DNA from: Deltaproteobacteria bacterium | GTDB lineage: Bacteria; Desulfobacterota; Deferrisomatia; Deferrisomatales; JACRMM01 | DNA length: 58,834 nucleotides | Direction of reading: 5' to 3' | Assembly (NCBI GenBank): GCA_016214985.1 | Contig: JACRMM010000005.1 | Location: 1 to 58,834 of the forward strand | Shown: one piece after another, positions 27,801 to 35,941 of the stretch | Numbering within the stretch: position 1 is the stretch's first letter | Layout: every line of letters begins with the position of its first letter | Made by a program: the position numbers and the translations under genes | Notes under the pieces: generated by a model | Told to the model about the DNA's origin: nothing | Seen by the model: the letters and a program-made list of their open reading frames with translations, nothing else | Databases searched by the model: none

Positions 27801-28996
27801 GTGCGCCCCAAGAGGTCACGGGCCTTGAGCCCCGTCTGGCGCTCGAAGGCCGGGTTGATCTCCAGGAACCGGTAGTCGACGGGCTCTCCTCCCTCGTCGC
27901 AGAGCACCTCGTGGAGTGCGAACCCTTCGCACATGGTGTCGAAGATCGTCCGGAACCGCTCGTCGCTCGCCTTGCGCGCCTGCTCGGCGCGCCGACGTTC
28001 GGTCACGTCGCGGCCGTAGAGGTTGACGTAGCCGTGGTCAACGAGCGGGACGAGCAGGAAGGAGAGGTCGCGGTCCTGGCTCTGGGTCTCGAACTCTCGG
28101 GGCGAGCCGTTGTCGAGCGCGGCGGCGGCCGTCTGTCGAACGATCTCGGGTACGCAATGGCCCGGGGCGCACCCCCACTCGGTGAGGAGCCCTGCGGAGG
28201 AGCGGTTGGCGTAGAGCAGGGTCCCACCTCGGCCGACGCGGAGGATGGGGTGGGGGTTCTCCTCGGGGAAGAGGGCGGTGGTTCGGACTTCCTGCTCCGC
28301 CCGCTTGCGCTCGGTGAGGTCGACGAAGGTCACGACGATCCCGTCGACGGTGCCCTCGGCGGTACGGTAGGGGAGCACCCGCATCAGGTAGTGCCGCGTT
28401 CCCTTCCGGCATGCGATCTCCCGCTCGACCGCTGTCTCGGCCACGAGCACCGCCTCGGCGTCGCGGGCAAGGTTGGCGTAGTCGATCTCGCTGGCCAGGT
28501 GCCCGAGCGGACGGCCCACGTCGGAGGCGATCAGGTGGAAGAGCTCGGCCGCGGCCGGGGTGAAGCGTTTCACCCGAAGCCCTCGGTCGAGGAAGAGGGT
28601 TGCGTTCTCAGAGCTCTTCAGGAGGTTCTCCATGACGCTCGCGGCCTCGTCGAGGGCCTCGACCTTGCGCTCGAGCTCGGCGTTGACCGTGACCAGTTCC
28701 TCGTTGAGGGTCTGGAGCTCCTCCCGGGAAGACTTCAGCTCCTCGCTCGCGGACTGGCACTCCTCGTTCAGGGAGACGAGCTCTTCGTTTGTGGCGGTGA
28801 GCCCCTCGTTGGCCTTGGCGAGCTGCTCGACCGTGGTCCGCAGTTCTTCGCGGGTGGCGCGAAGCTGCTCCTCCAGCTGGCGGATCCGCACATCCTTCGA
28901 CGACTCGTCGGCCGAACGCGCTGCGGCCCCCTTCGCCCTGGTGCGGGCGGGCGAGCGCTGGCCTCTCCCCCGGGTCGGCGTTCCTCGCGTCGGCAT
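24809..28996 (-). CDS. Giant soluble multi-PAS/GAF hybrid histidine kinase
   Basis: 1395 residues without clear membrane spans. A basic start is followed by a long coiled coil rich in EELRTT, TNEELVSLNEE and SREELQTLNEEL (residues ~30-115). That coiled coil and the first PAS (SSENATLFLDRGLRVKRFTPAA) are the linker known from CheB-CheR-PAS fusion proteins. Four more PAS domains (~230-715), one GAF (~720-870), another PAS (~880-1000), HisKA (FLARMSHEIRTPMNGVLGM), HATPase (DTGIGIPPENL) and a receiver (VVLMDVQMPELDG) follow. AGGGGCCCAGGG precedes the start. No response regulator gene is adjacent. Confidence 0.9.
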   Translation of the reverse strand: MPTRGTPTRGRGQRSPARTRAKGAAARSADESSKDVRIRQLEEQLRATREELRTTVEQLAKANEGLTATNEELVSLNEECQSASEELKSSREELQTLNEELVTVNAELERKVEALDEAASVMENLLKSSENATLFLDRGLRVKRFTPAAAELFHLIASDVGRPLGHLASEIDYANLARDAEAVLVAETAVEREIACRKGTRHYLMRVLPYRTAEGTVDGIVVTFVDLTERKRAEQEVRTTALFPEENPHPILRVGRGGTLLYANRSSAGLLTEWGCAPGHCVPEIVRQTAAAALDNGSPREFETQSQDRDLSFLLVPLVDHGYVNLYGRDVTERRRAEQARKASDERFRTIFDTMCEGFALHEVLCDEGGEPVDYRFLEINPAFERQTGLKARDLLGRTARDVLPRLEAIWLERFGRVALTGVPDHFESYSGDLKRWFDVHAYRTEPGGRFAVVFSDVTARKESEEVLHRYELLAAQSRDIILFLRFGDGHILEANAAAATAYGYTREELLNRTIQELRAPDTQSLTATQMAQAEAEGILFETVHVRRDGTAFPVEVSSRGTTVGDTRMLVSVVRDISERRRMEQALTDSERLYRTIGESIDFGVWVCDPEGRNTYASESFLKLVGLTPEECANFGWGDVLHPDDADRTIAAWKECARTGGRWDVEHRFRGVDGQWHTVLARGLPVRNEHGEIVCWAGINLDIDRLKQAEHRLDLLAQTAGELLATDTPQAVIERLCRSVMSFLECDAFFHYLVDESAGGLRLSACAGVPEEAARDLEWLDFGAGMSGTSAQEGRRIVAEDIGEVSDPRTHLARSLGIRAYACHPLIARDQVVGTLSFGTRRRPRFSGEDLALMKAVADQVAVAVEHWRSEAALRENEQRLRFHVENSPVAVVEWDADFTVRRWAGEAEKIFGWRASETIGRPIADLNLIYEDDLPIVERVMTRLTDGVTRQVVSANRNISKDGRVIHCEWYNSVLLGPEGTLDSVLSLVLDVTRRERYEQELLEAREAAEEASRAKSEFLARMSHEIRTPMNGVLGMTELALLEDVGPKVEGYLRLAQQSAKHLLDIINDILDVARIEAGRVELTAAPFQPARLVESVVSTLGVGAHRKGLTLRHRVDPSVPAVVSGDEGRLRQVLINLVGNAVKFTERGGVTLTMRLDPAPTARPGRVCLCFEVRDTGIGIPPENLSSVFESFSRATRSTHVKYGGTGLGLAISKHLAALMGGEVWIESEPGKGTLVSFTAELDRSEASAPMGYAPAEPVPRSTDDPLRVLLAEDNPVNQLFAQALLEGQGHTVVVVSDGRQALDALSREPFDVVLMDVQMPELDGVDAARLIRQGSVPGVRPDIPIVALTAHALQGDRERFLAASMDDYLAKPVDPSELCEVLHRVTAGRSR

Positions 28997-29316
28997 CCCT
29001 GGGCCCCTTCTGCGCTGGTCTGTTCCTTATGGGCGGGAGAGGCCCGGCCTTCACGGCTCCCGGCCCTCGTTCCTTTTGTACGCTTCCTCGACAGACGGGT
29101 CCAGAGGCTCAGAGGGGGCGATTCGCGTGACGCTCTCCGGGGGGGAGTATTGCGGATGCCGCCTCTGCGCGGCCGATTGCGCGCCCCGACGGCTTCTGCT
29201 ACCGTGAAGTCCTCCCGTGTCCCCACCCCACCCGACCCCCCGCGGCGATTCGAGAACTCATCTCCGCGTGTGCGCAATCGGGCAAGCGGCGCCCGGCCGC
29301 GGGCAGGACGAGCAGA
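28997..29316. other. Intergenic region between divergent kinase and clpS genes
   Basis: About 320 bases with no convincing gene. Promoters for both directions must lie here, but I see no box pair close enough to consensus to name. The stretch is less GC-rich near 29040-29100. Confidence 0.4.
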
Positions 29317-29643
29317 ATGGCGAAGCGCGTGAGAGAGACGGGGTCCGAGGGCGGCGAGTCCGCAGCCGCTGCGACCGAGCGGAAGGTCAAGACCCCTCGT
29401 CTCTACCGGGTGCTCCTCCACAACGACGACTACACGACCATGGAGTTCGTGATCTGGGTGCTGCGCACCGTGTTCCGACACACCGAGAACGATGCTCTCG
29501 CGATCATGCTCCACGTCCACAAGAAGGGCGTGGGCGTGGCGGGGATATACAGCCGCGAGGTCGCGGAGACGCGTGTCGTGCAGGTGACGCGGCTGGCGCG
29601 CGATCATGAGTTCCCCTTGAAGTGCACGATGGAGCCGGCCTGA
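29317..29643 (+). CDS. clpS: ATP-dependent Clp protease adaptor ClpS
   Basis: 108-residue adaptor that delivers N-degron substrates to ClpA. The conserved core LYRVLLHNDDYTTMEFVIWVL (~28-48) holds the N-degron-pocket residues NDD and the M-x-F-V pattern. HVHKKGVGVAGIYSREVAE (~65-83) carries the ClpA-contact and pocket histidine. The N-terminal extension is short and charged, as expected. The TGA stop overlaps the clpA ATG (TGATG), giving the usual clpS-clpA pair. Confidence 0.96.
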   Translation: MAKRVRETGSEGGESAAAATERKVKTPRLYRVLLHNDDYTTMEFVIWVLRTVFRHTENDALAIMLHVHKKGVGVAGIYSREVAETRVVQVTRLARDHEFPLKCTMEPA

Positions 29644-31934
29644 TGGTCATTGGGAAGGAACTGGAACGAGGATTTCACCGGGCGGTGGAGGACGCGCGCC
29701 GCCGCCGCAACGACCTGGTGTGCCTGGAGCACCTGCTCCTGGCGTTGCTCAAGGACACCTACGCCGCCGAGTTGCTGGAGGCGTGCGACGTGGATCTGAA
29801 GGTCTTGGAGTCCGACCTGGAGCAGTACCTGGAGAGTCTGCCCAAGGTGCCCGGCGACGAACGGGTCGAGCTCGAGCAGACCGTGGCCCTCACGCGCGTG
29901 CTCCAGCGCGCGGCGGCCCACGTGGAGTCGGCGGGGAAGCGCGAGATGGACGCGGGCGATGTGCTCGCCGCCCTGTTCGGGGAGAGGGACTCCCGTGCCG
30001 TCTTCCTGCTCGAGCAGCAGGGTGTGACGCGGCTGTCGCTCCTCGAGGTGATCTCCCACGGCGGCCGGGCGGGCGAGACCGAGCCGGAGCGCTCGGGGGC
30101 GGGCGACGAGCCGGCCGAGAAGGAGGGCGGAGGCAAGCACGACCCCTTGCAGCGGTTCACGGTGAACCTGGTCGAGCGGGCGGCCCAAGGCCTCATCGAC
30201 CCCTTGATCGGGCGGGTCGAGGAACTCCGGCGCACTGTGCAGGTGCTGTGCCGGCGGCGGAAGAACAACCCCGTGTACGTGGGCGAGGCGGGCGTGGGAA
30301 AGACCGCGGTCGCCGAGGGCCTCGCTCTCGCGATCTGGAGCGGCGAGGTGGAGGAGCCCCTGCGGGGCGCCGAGGTCTTCGCCCTGGACATGGGCGCGCT
30401 GATCGCGGGCACGAAGTTCCGGGGCGACTTCGAGCAGCGCCTAAAGGACGTGATCGAGGCCATCCGACGCCGGCCCAACGCCATCCTCTTCATCGACGAG
30501 ATCCACACGGTGGTGGGCGCCGGGGCGGTGAGCGGGGGCACCATGGACGCGGCGAACCTGCTGAAACCCTCACTCGCGACCGGCGAGCTCCGGTGCATCG
30601 GCTCTACGACGTACAAGGAGTTTCAGGGCGTCTTCGAGCGCGACCGGGCCCTGGCCCGCCGGTTCCAGAAGATCGAGATCAAGGAGCCGAGCGTCGCCGA
30701 GACCGTGAAGATCCTGCAGGGCCTCAAGGCCCGCTACGAGGAGCACCACGGGGTGCGCTACACGGCCCGCGCGCTGGAGACCGCGGCCGAGCTGTCGGCC
30801 AAGTACATCACCGACCGGCACCTGCCCGACAAGGCGATCGATGTGCTGGACGAGGTCGGAGCCGCGGCGCGGCTGGCGCCGGCCGCGCGGCGCAGCAAGA
30901 CGATCCGGGCCCGCGACGTCGAGGTCGTGGTGGCGCGCATGGCGCGCATCCCGCCGGCCACGGTGGTGAAGTCGGACCGCGAGCGCCTTGCGGCCCTGGA
31001 GGGAGAGCTGAAAGAGGTGATCTTCGGCCAGAACCCGGCCATCGAGAGCCTCGTGTCTGCGATCAAGCTCTCGCGCGCCGGACTCGGAAGCCCGGAGCGG
31101 CCCGTGGGCTCGTTCCTCTTCTCCGGACCGACCGGCGTCGGAAAGACCGAGCTCGCGCGCCAGCTCGCGCGGGTGATGGGCGTTGAGCTCGTGCGGTTCG
31201 ACATGAGCGAGTACCAGGAGCGGCACACGGTGAGCCGCCTGATCGGGGCGCCGCCGGGCTACGTGGGGTTCGATCAGGGGGGGCTCCTGACCGACGCGAT
31301 CCTCAAGAACCCCCACGCGGTGCTCGTCCTGGACGAGATCGAGAAGGCGCACCCCGACCTCTTCAACCTGCTCCTCCAGGTCATGGATCACGCAACCCTG
31401 ACCGACAACAACGGCCGCAAGGCGGACTTCCGAAACGTGGTCCTGATCTTGACCACGAACGCCGGCGCCGAGGAGATCGCGACCGCGGCCATCGGCTTTG
31501 GGGGCGGGATGCGCGAGGGGGCCGACCGGGCGGCCATCGAGCGGACCTTCAGCCCCGAGTTCCGAAACCGCCTCGACGCCTGGATCACCTTCGGGGCGCT
31601 CTCCCCCGAGGTCATCCGGCTCGTCGTGGACAAGCTCGTGGGGGAGCTCTCGGCGCAGCTCACGGCCCGCCGCGTGACGCTGACGCTGACTCCCGAGGCG
31701 CGGGAGTGGCTGGCCCAGAACGGCTACGATCGCGCCAACGGCGCGCGGCCCATGGGGCGGCTGATCGATCGGGCGATCCGCCGGCGGGTCGCCGACGAGC
31801 TCCTCTTCGGCGCGCTGCAGCACGGGGGCACGGTCGTCGTGGACCGGTCCGACGGAGAGCTGGGGCTCACGTGCCGCGGGGCGCAGCCCGGCGGGCCGCC
31901 GCGTCCGGCGGGCGCAGAAACCACGCCGGGCTGA
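29643..31934 (+). CDS. clpA: ATP-dependent Clp protease ATPase subunit ClpA
   Basis: 763-residue hexameric unfoldase that feeds ClpP. An N-terminal Clp_N double repeat (~1-140) and a charged linker precede D1 with GEAGVGKTAVAEG (Walker A, ~215) and ILFIDEIHTVVGAG (Walker B, ~281). D2 has SGPTGVGKTELARQ (~493) and VLVLDEIEKAHPD. The D2-small domain contains an NxRP-like GARPMGRLIDRAI. This matches ClpA rather than ClpB because there is no long middle coiled coil. ATG 29643 overlaps the clpS stop. Confidence 0.96.
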   Translation: MVIGKELERGFHRAVEDARRRRNDLVCLEHLLLALLKDTYAAELLEACDVDLKVLESDLEQYLESLPKVPGDERVELEQTVALTRVLQRAAAHVESAGKREMDAGDVLAALFGERDSRAVFLLEQQGVTRLSLLEVISHGGRAGETEPERSGAGDEPAEKEGGGKHDPLQRFTVNLVERAAQGLIDPLIGRVEELRRTVQVLCRRRKNNPVYVGEAGVGKTAVAEGLALAIWSGEVEEPLRGAEVFALDMGALIAGTKFRGDFEQRLKDVIEAIRRRPNAILFIDEIHTVVGAGAVSGGTMDAANLLKPSLATGELRCIGSTTYKEFQGVFERDRALARRFQKIEIKEPSVAETVKILQGLKARYEEHHGVRYTARALETAAELSAKYITDRHLPDKAIDVLDEVGAAARLAPAARRSKTIRARDVEVVVARMARIPPATVVKSDRERLAALEGELKEVIFGQNPAIESLVSAIKLSRAGLGSPERPVGSFLFSGPTGVGKTELARQLARVMGVELVRFDMSEYQERHTVSRLIGAPPGYVGFDQGGLLTDAILKNPHAVLVLDEIEKAHPDLFNLLLQVMDHATLTDNNGRKADFRNVVLILTTNAGAEEIATAAIGFGGGMREGADRAAIERTFSPEFRNRLDAWITFGALSPEVIRLVVDKLVGELSAQLTARRVTLTLTPEAREWLAQNGYDRANGARPMGRLIDRAIRRRVADELLFGALQHGGTVVVDRSDGELGLTCRGAQPGGPPRPAGAETTPG

Positions 31935-31947
31935 TCCAGGGCATTCC

Positions 31948-32844
31948 GTGCCGAGCGAGCAGGCCCCGGGGACGCTCGGGCCGTACCCCTCTCTCGGCCT
32001 GTACTGGCGCCACCTCTTCGGCGAACCGGTGTGGCGCGTGAGCCTCGACGCCGGCCTCTCCTGCCCTAACCGCGACGGTACCCTCGGGAAGGGGGGGTGC
32101 ACGTTCTGCGACCCGGCCTCCTTTGCCCCGTCGGCGGGCGACCCCCGGCCCGTGTCCGAGCAGCTCGCCGACGGGATGGCGCGGCTGCGGCGCTCACGGG
32201 GCGCCCGGCGCTTCGCCGCCTACTTCCAGCCGCACACCAACACCTACGCGGCCCCCGAGACCCTGGAACGGCTCTGGGACCAGATCTCGCGTGTCCCCGA
32301 GGTTGTGGCACTGTGCGTGGGCACGCGCCCGGACTGCGTGCCCGACCCTGTGCTCGACCTCCTGGCCCGCTTCCCGGACAGGCTCGACGTCTGGCTCGAG
32401 CTCGGGCTCCCCTCGGCCCGCGACGACACCCTGCAGCGGCTCCGGCGGTGCCACCGGGCCTCGGACTTCGCCGACGCGGCGGGCCGGGCGCACGGGCGGG
32501 GTCTGCGAGTGTGCGCTCACTTGATCCTCGGGCTCCCGGGCGAGGGGCCGGCCGACGAGGCGGCCACGGCGGCGTTCGTCGCGGCGAGCGGAACGGACGG
32601 CGTCAAGCTCCACCAGCTCGCGGTCGTGGCCGGGACCTCGCTCGAGCGAGAGTGGCGGGAGGGTCAGGTGGTCACCCTCGACGAGCCGGAGTACGTGCTC
32701 CGGGCGGTGGCGTTCGTCGGGGCGCTGCCCGCGACCACGGTGCTCCACCGGCTCGTCGGCGACACTGCGCCGACGGCGCTGCTGGCACCCCGGTACGACA
32801 AGGGCCGGGTGGTGCGGGAGATCCGCACGAGGCTGCATGGGTAG
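31948..32844 (+). CDS. TIGR01212/YhcC-like radical SAM protein
   Basis: 298-residue radical SAM protein. The N-terminal motif CPNRDGTLGKGGCTFCDP (~39-56) gives the long first spacing of the YhcC family: CX11CX2C instead of CX3CX2C. Other matches are QPHTNTYAAPETLERLWDQ and WLELGLPSARDDTLQRLRRCH. Family function is not established. GTG start at 31948, 13 bases after clpA, so probably in the same transcript; the 3' end overlaps the deacetylase-like gene by 8 bases. Confidence 0.88.
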   Translation: MPSEQAPGTLGPYPSLGLYWRHLFGEPVWRVSLDAGLSCPNRDGTLGKGGCTFCDPASFAPSAGDPRPVSEQLADGMARLRRSRGARRFAAYFQPHTNTYAAPETLERLWDQISRVPEVVALCVGTRPDCVPDPVLDLLARFPDRLDVWLELGLPSARDDTLQRLRRCHRASDFADAAGRAHGRGLRVCAHLILGLPGEGPADEAATAAFVAASGTDGVKLHQLAVVAGTSLEREWREGQVVTLDEPEYVLRAVAFVGALPATTVLHRLVGDTAPTALLAPRYDKGRVVREIRTRLHG

Positions 32845-33841
32845 CGCATCTCGAGCTCGCGCCCCGCGCGTGGGGCTGGTGGCGCGGGAGTCCTTCCGGC
32901 TGCACCTCACCGGTCCCGACCACCCCGAGCAGCCGGCCCGGGTCGGTGCCGTGCTGGAGGGCCTTCGGGCCGCGGGGCTCCTCGCACGGCTCGTGCGCCT
33001 CCCCTTTACCGCGGCGTCGCCGGACGATCTGCACCTCGTGCACGAGCCGGCGTATGTCGAGCTCGTCCGGCTGGCCTGCGAGCAGGGGTTCGAGTTCATC
33101 GGCGACTACGAGACGCGGCTTTGTGCCCGGAGCTTTGAAGTGGCCTCTGCGGCCGCGGGCGGGGTGCTCTCGGCTTGCGACGCGGTCCTGGCGGGCGAGG
33201 TCGACCGCGTTTTTTGCGTCGTGCGCCCGCCGGGACACCATGCGGGCCGCGACCGCGCCGGAGGGTTCTGCCTCTTCAACCATGCCACGCTCGCGGCGGA
33301 GCACCTGATTCGCCGCCGCGGCTTCTCGCGCGTGGCCGTCGTGGACTTCGACGTCCACCACGGAAACGGCACGGCCGAGATCTTCGAGGAGCGGGCCGAC
33401 GTGCTCTTCGTTTCGCTCCACGAGCACCCGCTCTCCCTGAAGTACCCGGGCACCGGGTGGCCCGGCGACGAGGGGCGCGGCGCAGGGAAAGGGTACACGG
33501 TCAACGCCTGTGTGCCGCACGGCGGCGGGGAGTCCCAGTACCGGGCGGCACTGGCGCGCCGGGTGCTGCCGGCCCTCGAACGCTTCGTCCCCGAGTTCCT
33601 GGTCCTCTCGGCCGGCTTCGACGCCCACTGCACCGAGGAGCACGCACACGTGAACCTGGAGGCCGCGTCCTTCGGGTGGCTTACGGACGAGTTGGTCGGC
33701 GTGGCCCGCCGCCTGTGCGGAGGGAGGATCGTGAGCGTCCTGGAAGGCGGATACGATCTGCGGCACCTCGGGGCCTGCGCGGCCGCGCACGTCGGGGCGT
33801 TGCTCGACGGTCCGGCCGCGCCCTCGACCCCGCCCCACTAA
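32837..33841 (+). CDS. Histone-deacetylase/acetylpolyamine-amidohydrolase family hydrolase
   Basis: 334-residue zinc amidohydrolase. Motifs in order: HPEQPARVGAVLEGL (~31-45), RPPGHHAGRD (tandem catalytic His-His, ~130-140), GGFCLFNHATLAAEHL, VAVVDFDVHHGNGTAEIF (zinc-binding Asp and His, ~170-187), AGFDAH (zinc-binding Asp, ~256) and LEGGYDLRHLG near the C-terminus. All metal and catalytic residues of the class are present, so it should be active. Bacterial members remove acetyl groups from small molecules or proteins. Its stop overlaps that of the convergent thioesterase by 4 bases. Confidence 0.92.
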   Translation: MGSASRARAPRVGLVARESFRLHLTGPDHPEQPARVGAVLEGLRAAGLLARLVRLPFTAASPDDLHLVHEPAYVELVRLACEQGFEFIGDYETRLCARSFEVASAAAGGVLSACDAVLAGEVDRVFCVVRPPGHHAGRDRAGGFCLFNHATLAAEHLIRRRGFSRVAVVDFDVHHGNGTAEIFEERADVLFVSLHEHPLSLKYPGTGWPGDEGRGAGKGYTVNACVPHGGGESQYRAALARRVLPALERFVPEFLVLSAGFDAHCTEEHAHVNLEAASFGWLTDELVGVARRLCGGRIVSVLEGGYDLRHLGACAAAHVGALLDGPAAPSTPPH

Positions 33842-34293
33842 GGGATCGGCGTCGCTGCTCCCACGGCCGCGTCCACGACGGCGAGGGTCTGGGAGAGTCG
33901 GGCCACGGCCTTTTCGTCCCCCGGCTCCCCGGCGTAGACGGTCGCCTCGGTGAAGATCAGGGTCCTTCCCGCCCGCACGACCTCTGCCCGGCAGCGGAGT
34001 CGATCGGCCCTCGCCGGCCGGAGAAGGCTGATCTTGAACTCCACCGAAAGCACCGTCTGCCCTTCGACGGTGCGGGTCCAGCCCGCGCCGCCGCCGGTGT
34101 GATCGGCGAGGGTCGAGACCACGCCGGCGTGGATGAACCCGTCCTGCTGACGGTGGGTCGCCGCAGCGTGCATTGAGGTCTCGCACCACCCCGGTCCCAG
34201 ACGGTCGAGCCGGATTTCCAGGGCGCAGATGAAGGGCGCCTGAAAGAACAGGCGGCGGATCCTCGCTTCGTCGGAAGGCTTGAGGGATTGCAC
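33838..34293 (-). CDS. PaaI-family hotdog thioesterase
   Basis: 151-residue hotdog-fold protein. The core H-x-x-x-x-D/G pattern is seen in QQDGFIHAGVVSTLADHTGGGAGW (about residues 55-78), which holds the HAGV-x-x-x-x-D acyl-CoA thioesterase signature. A later strand pair (LRCRAEVVRAGRTLIFTEATVYA) is typical. GTG 34293 is the start because AAGGAG lies at ideal distance upstream; a longer frame back into the island end is rejected. Presumed substrate: aryl- or acyl-CoA. Confidence 0.85.
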   Translation of the reverse strand: MQSLKPSDEARIRRLFFQAPFICALEIRLDRLGPGWCETSMHAAATHRQQDGFIHAGVVSTLADHTGGGAGWTRTVEGQTVLSVEFKISLLRPARADRLRCRAEVVRAGRTLIFTEATVYAGEPGDEKAVARLSQTLAVVDAAVGAATPIP

Positions 34294-34346
34294 GGACTCT
34301 CCTTCGGTGAGCACTGCGGTATCCGTCGTCGCCGTGCCACGCAAGA

Positions 34347-34373
34347 AGGGCCGGCCCCCGAAGGGACCGGCCC
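34347..34373 (-). terminator. Candidate displaced tRNA-Arg terminator at the left island end
   Basis: GGGCCGG (34348-34354) and CCGGCCC (34367-34373) form a hairpin with a tetraloop-like centre. On the minus strand it is followed by TTCTTG. It sits just beyond the decayed tRNA 3' end at 34382-34410, where the original tRNA-Arg terminator would be after island insertion. Confidence 0.5.
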
Positions 34374-34381
34374 CGATGTTC

Positions 34382-34410
34382 TGGTGGCGAGGCGGCATCC
34401 ACATTCGGCC
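34382..34410 (-). repeat. Candidate attachment-site remnant: decayed tRNA-Arg 3' end
   Basis: TGGTGGCGAGGCGG (34382-34395) matches the tRNA-Arg 3' end TGGTGGGCGAGGCGG (43317-43331) with one base missing. CGGCC (34406-34410) matches the same element at 43344-43348. The middle is diverged. Position at the far end of an integrase-bearing element supports an att remnant; the identity is too low to be certain. Confidence 0.5.
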
Positions 34411-34521
34411 AGAAAAGCCCCGTAATTCAATATCCGAGCCGATCAACTTTTTTTGTTACCCGTAGCCTTACCCACACCACAATAGGCCCGTTTCCGGCCA
34501 TTATCCGGGCCCCCCCGAACG

Positions 34522-34554
34522 AAAAACCGCCCCCCGCGGCCGTAGCCAGGGGGG
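34522..34554 (-). terminator. Terminator after the TerB-like gene
   Basis: CCCCCC (34530-34535) and GGGGGG (34549-34554) pair with additional stem bases between them. On the minus strand the hairpin is followed by GGTTTTTCG (T-run at 34526-34522). It lies 115 bases downstream of the TerB-like gene stop. Confidence 0.65.
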
Positions 34555-34668
34555 AGTAGGCGCACCTCCGGGGGGAGAGCGGCGCCGGTTGACCGCGCGT
34601 GCCATTCCCGCATAGTGAGCCGGACAGTGCGAAAGTGGGCACGTGGGAAGATCGCGTGATGCTCTCTG

Positions 34669-35613
34669 TCAGGGCTGTGTAACGCCGGGCGTCACCTGCA
34701 GCCACGAAGCGGCTTGCAGGCGCACGCGCTTATTGGCGGGTGAGTCAAAGATCTTGTTCACCGAGGACTTCATCGTCCAGGCAGAGAAAAGTAGAGCGAG
34801 CAAGAGACCGCCAAAAATGATCTGGCCCAAGCATCCACCGCGACCTGTTTTCTGCGGTGGGCGCTGGCCCCGCGCGAAGGAGGGCACCGGGCGCTCTGCC
34901 TTCACGCGAGCAAGGTACTGCCGACCTATGCCGATCGGGACACGGTCGACTGAATCGGGTGAGCGACCTCCGCCGTCACCCGATTCCGACTTCCACAGTT
35001 CCCAAGCTGCGAGTCGAGCAGGATCCTCGGCGTACCATCGGTCCATCCAAGAGGAGACCGCCTCTACACCCTTGGACATGAGGTCCAGTTTGTCCCAAAA
35101 GCGGAGAACCATCCGCTGTCGCACAGTCGGCCGCTGGGCAAGGAGCCCGTCGATCAATCTAGACGCCGTCTCCTTCGTGGCGTCGTCCGGGCATTTCCCG
35201 CCGAGATCGCGGATGAACTCCCGTTGCCTTTCCGTTGCCAGGCTCTCTGTGGGAATCCTACGTTGCCTCTCCTGCGCGAGTATGGCGACATATTTCGCCT
35301 TGACCGGCTCCCGTTCTGCCGGAGGGAGTACGCGAAGAACAGCGGCTTGCAGCAGCGCGCGTTCCGAGTCGGATATTACACGGTCCGCCAAGATACTAGC
35401 GAGTTCCTCCCGAAGAAAGTGAACGCCCGGAATCGCGCAATCGGATTCGACTCGATCAAGCCAGGCGGCAAGGTCTCTGATCTCGTCGTCGCTCAGACGA
35501 CCGTCCTCGACAACTTCTCGAAGCAGTGTGAGCAGCGCTGCACCCGTCTCTGTCGCGAGGTGCTTCTTCGCGAGAGAAACCCTCACTGCAGGCTTCTTCT
35601 CGGCGTCAGTCAT
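34669..35613 (-). CDS. TerB-like domain membrane protein (island cargo)
   Basis: 314-residue protein. The N-terminal ~110 residues look TerB-like: a helical repeat with two acidic loops, EDGRLSDDEIRDL (~33-45) and ADRVISDSERALL (~71-83). A charged helical middle follows. A single C-terminal membrane span (GQIIFGGLLLALLFSAW, ~268-284) ends in a short tail. TerB-like domains occur in stress and phage-response systems. No other ter gene is present, so the role is open; anti-phage cargo is possible because it sits at the island's cargo end. Start at 35613 with GGAG upstream. Confidence 0.55.
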   Translation of the reverse strand: MTDAEKKPAVRVSLAKKHLATETGAALLTLLREVVEDGRLSDDEIRDLAAWLDRVESDCAIPGVHFLREELASILADRVISDSERALLQAAVLRVLPPAEREPVKAKYVAILAQERQRRIPTESLATERQREFIRDLGGKCPDDATKETASRLIDGLLAQRPTVRQRMVLRFWDKLDLMSKGVEAVSSWMDRWYAEDPARLAAWELWKSESGDGGGRSPDSVDRVPIGIGRQYLARVKAERPVPSFARGQRPPQKTGRGGCLGQIIFGGLLLALLFSAWTMKSSVNKIFDSPANKRVRLQAASWLQVTPGVTQP

Positions 35614-35941
35614 TCCACATCTCCGCCTTGATCCTGTCTCGACTGAACAAGGTCACGCCAACGCGGCACTCACCGGCTGGCGGAAACGCGTCAGCGCCGG
35701 AGCCAGTCCGCTGTGCAGCGTTTCGTTGTGCAGCATCACGCCCACCGTCTCAATGCGGCGAGTGCCTCATCCATCGAGCGCTCGTCGTAGCCCGTTTCAG
35801 TAACACGGGGGGCTGAAAATACATGGAGGGGCAGTGTAGCGGACAGGGGAGGGTTTCGGAAGAGTTCAGGCGTGCGACAAGCCAAGCGAAACACGGCAAG
35901 GCCCCCCTCGAGAAGAACGCCCCCGCTGTGGGGCACGCTAT
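35614..35941. other. Island intergenic region
   Basis: About 330 bases between the immunity-like and TerB-like genes with no confident coding sequence. A weak TTCCGA-N17-TACACT pair on the minus strand near 35825-35855 could serve the TerB-like gene. Base composition is lower in GC than the flanking chromosome, in keeping with imported DNA. Confidence 0.35.

Noticed and set aside
34427..34705. Possible 92-codon gene at the island end
   Set aside because: It spans the terminator hairpin and has no ribosome site or family resemblance.
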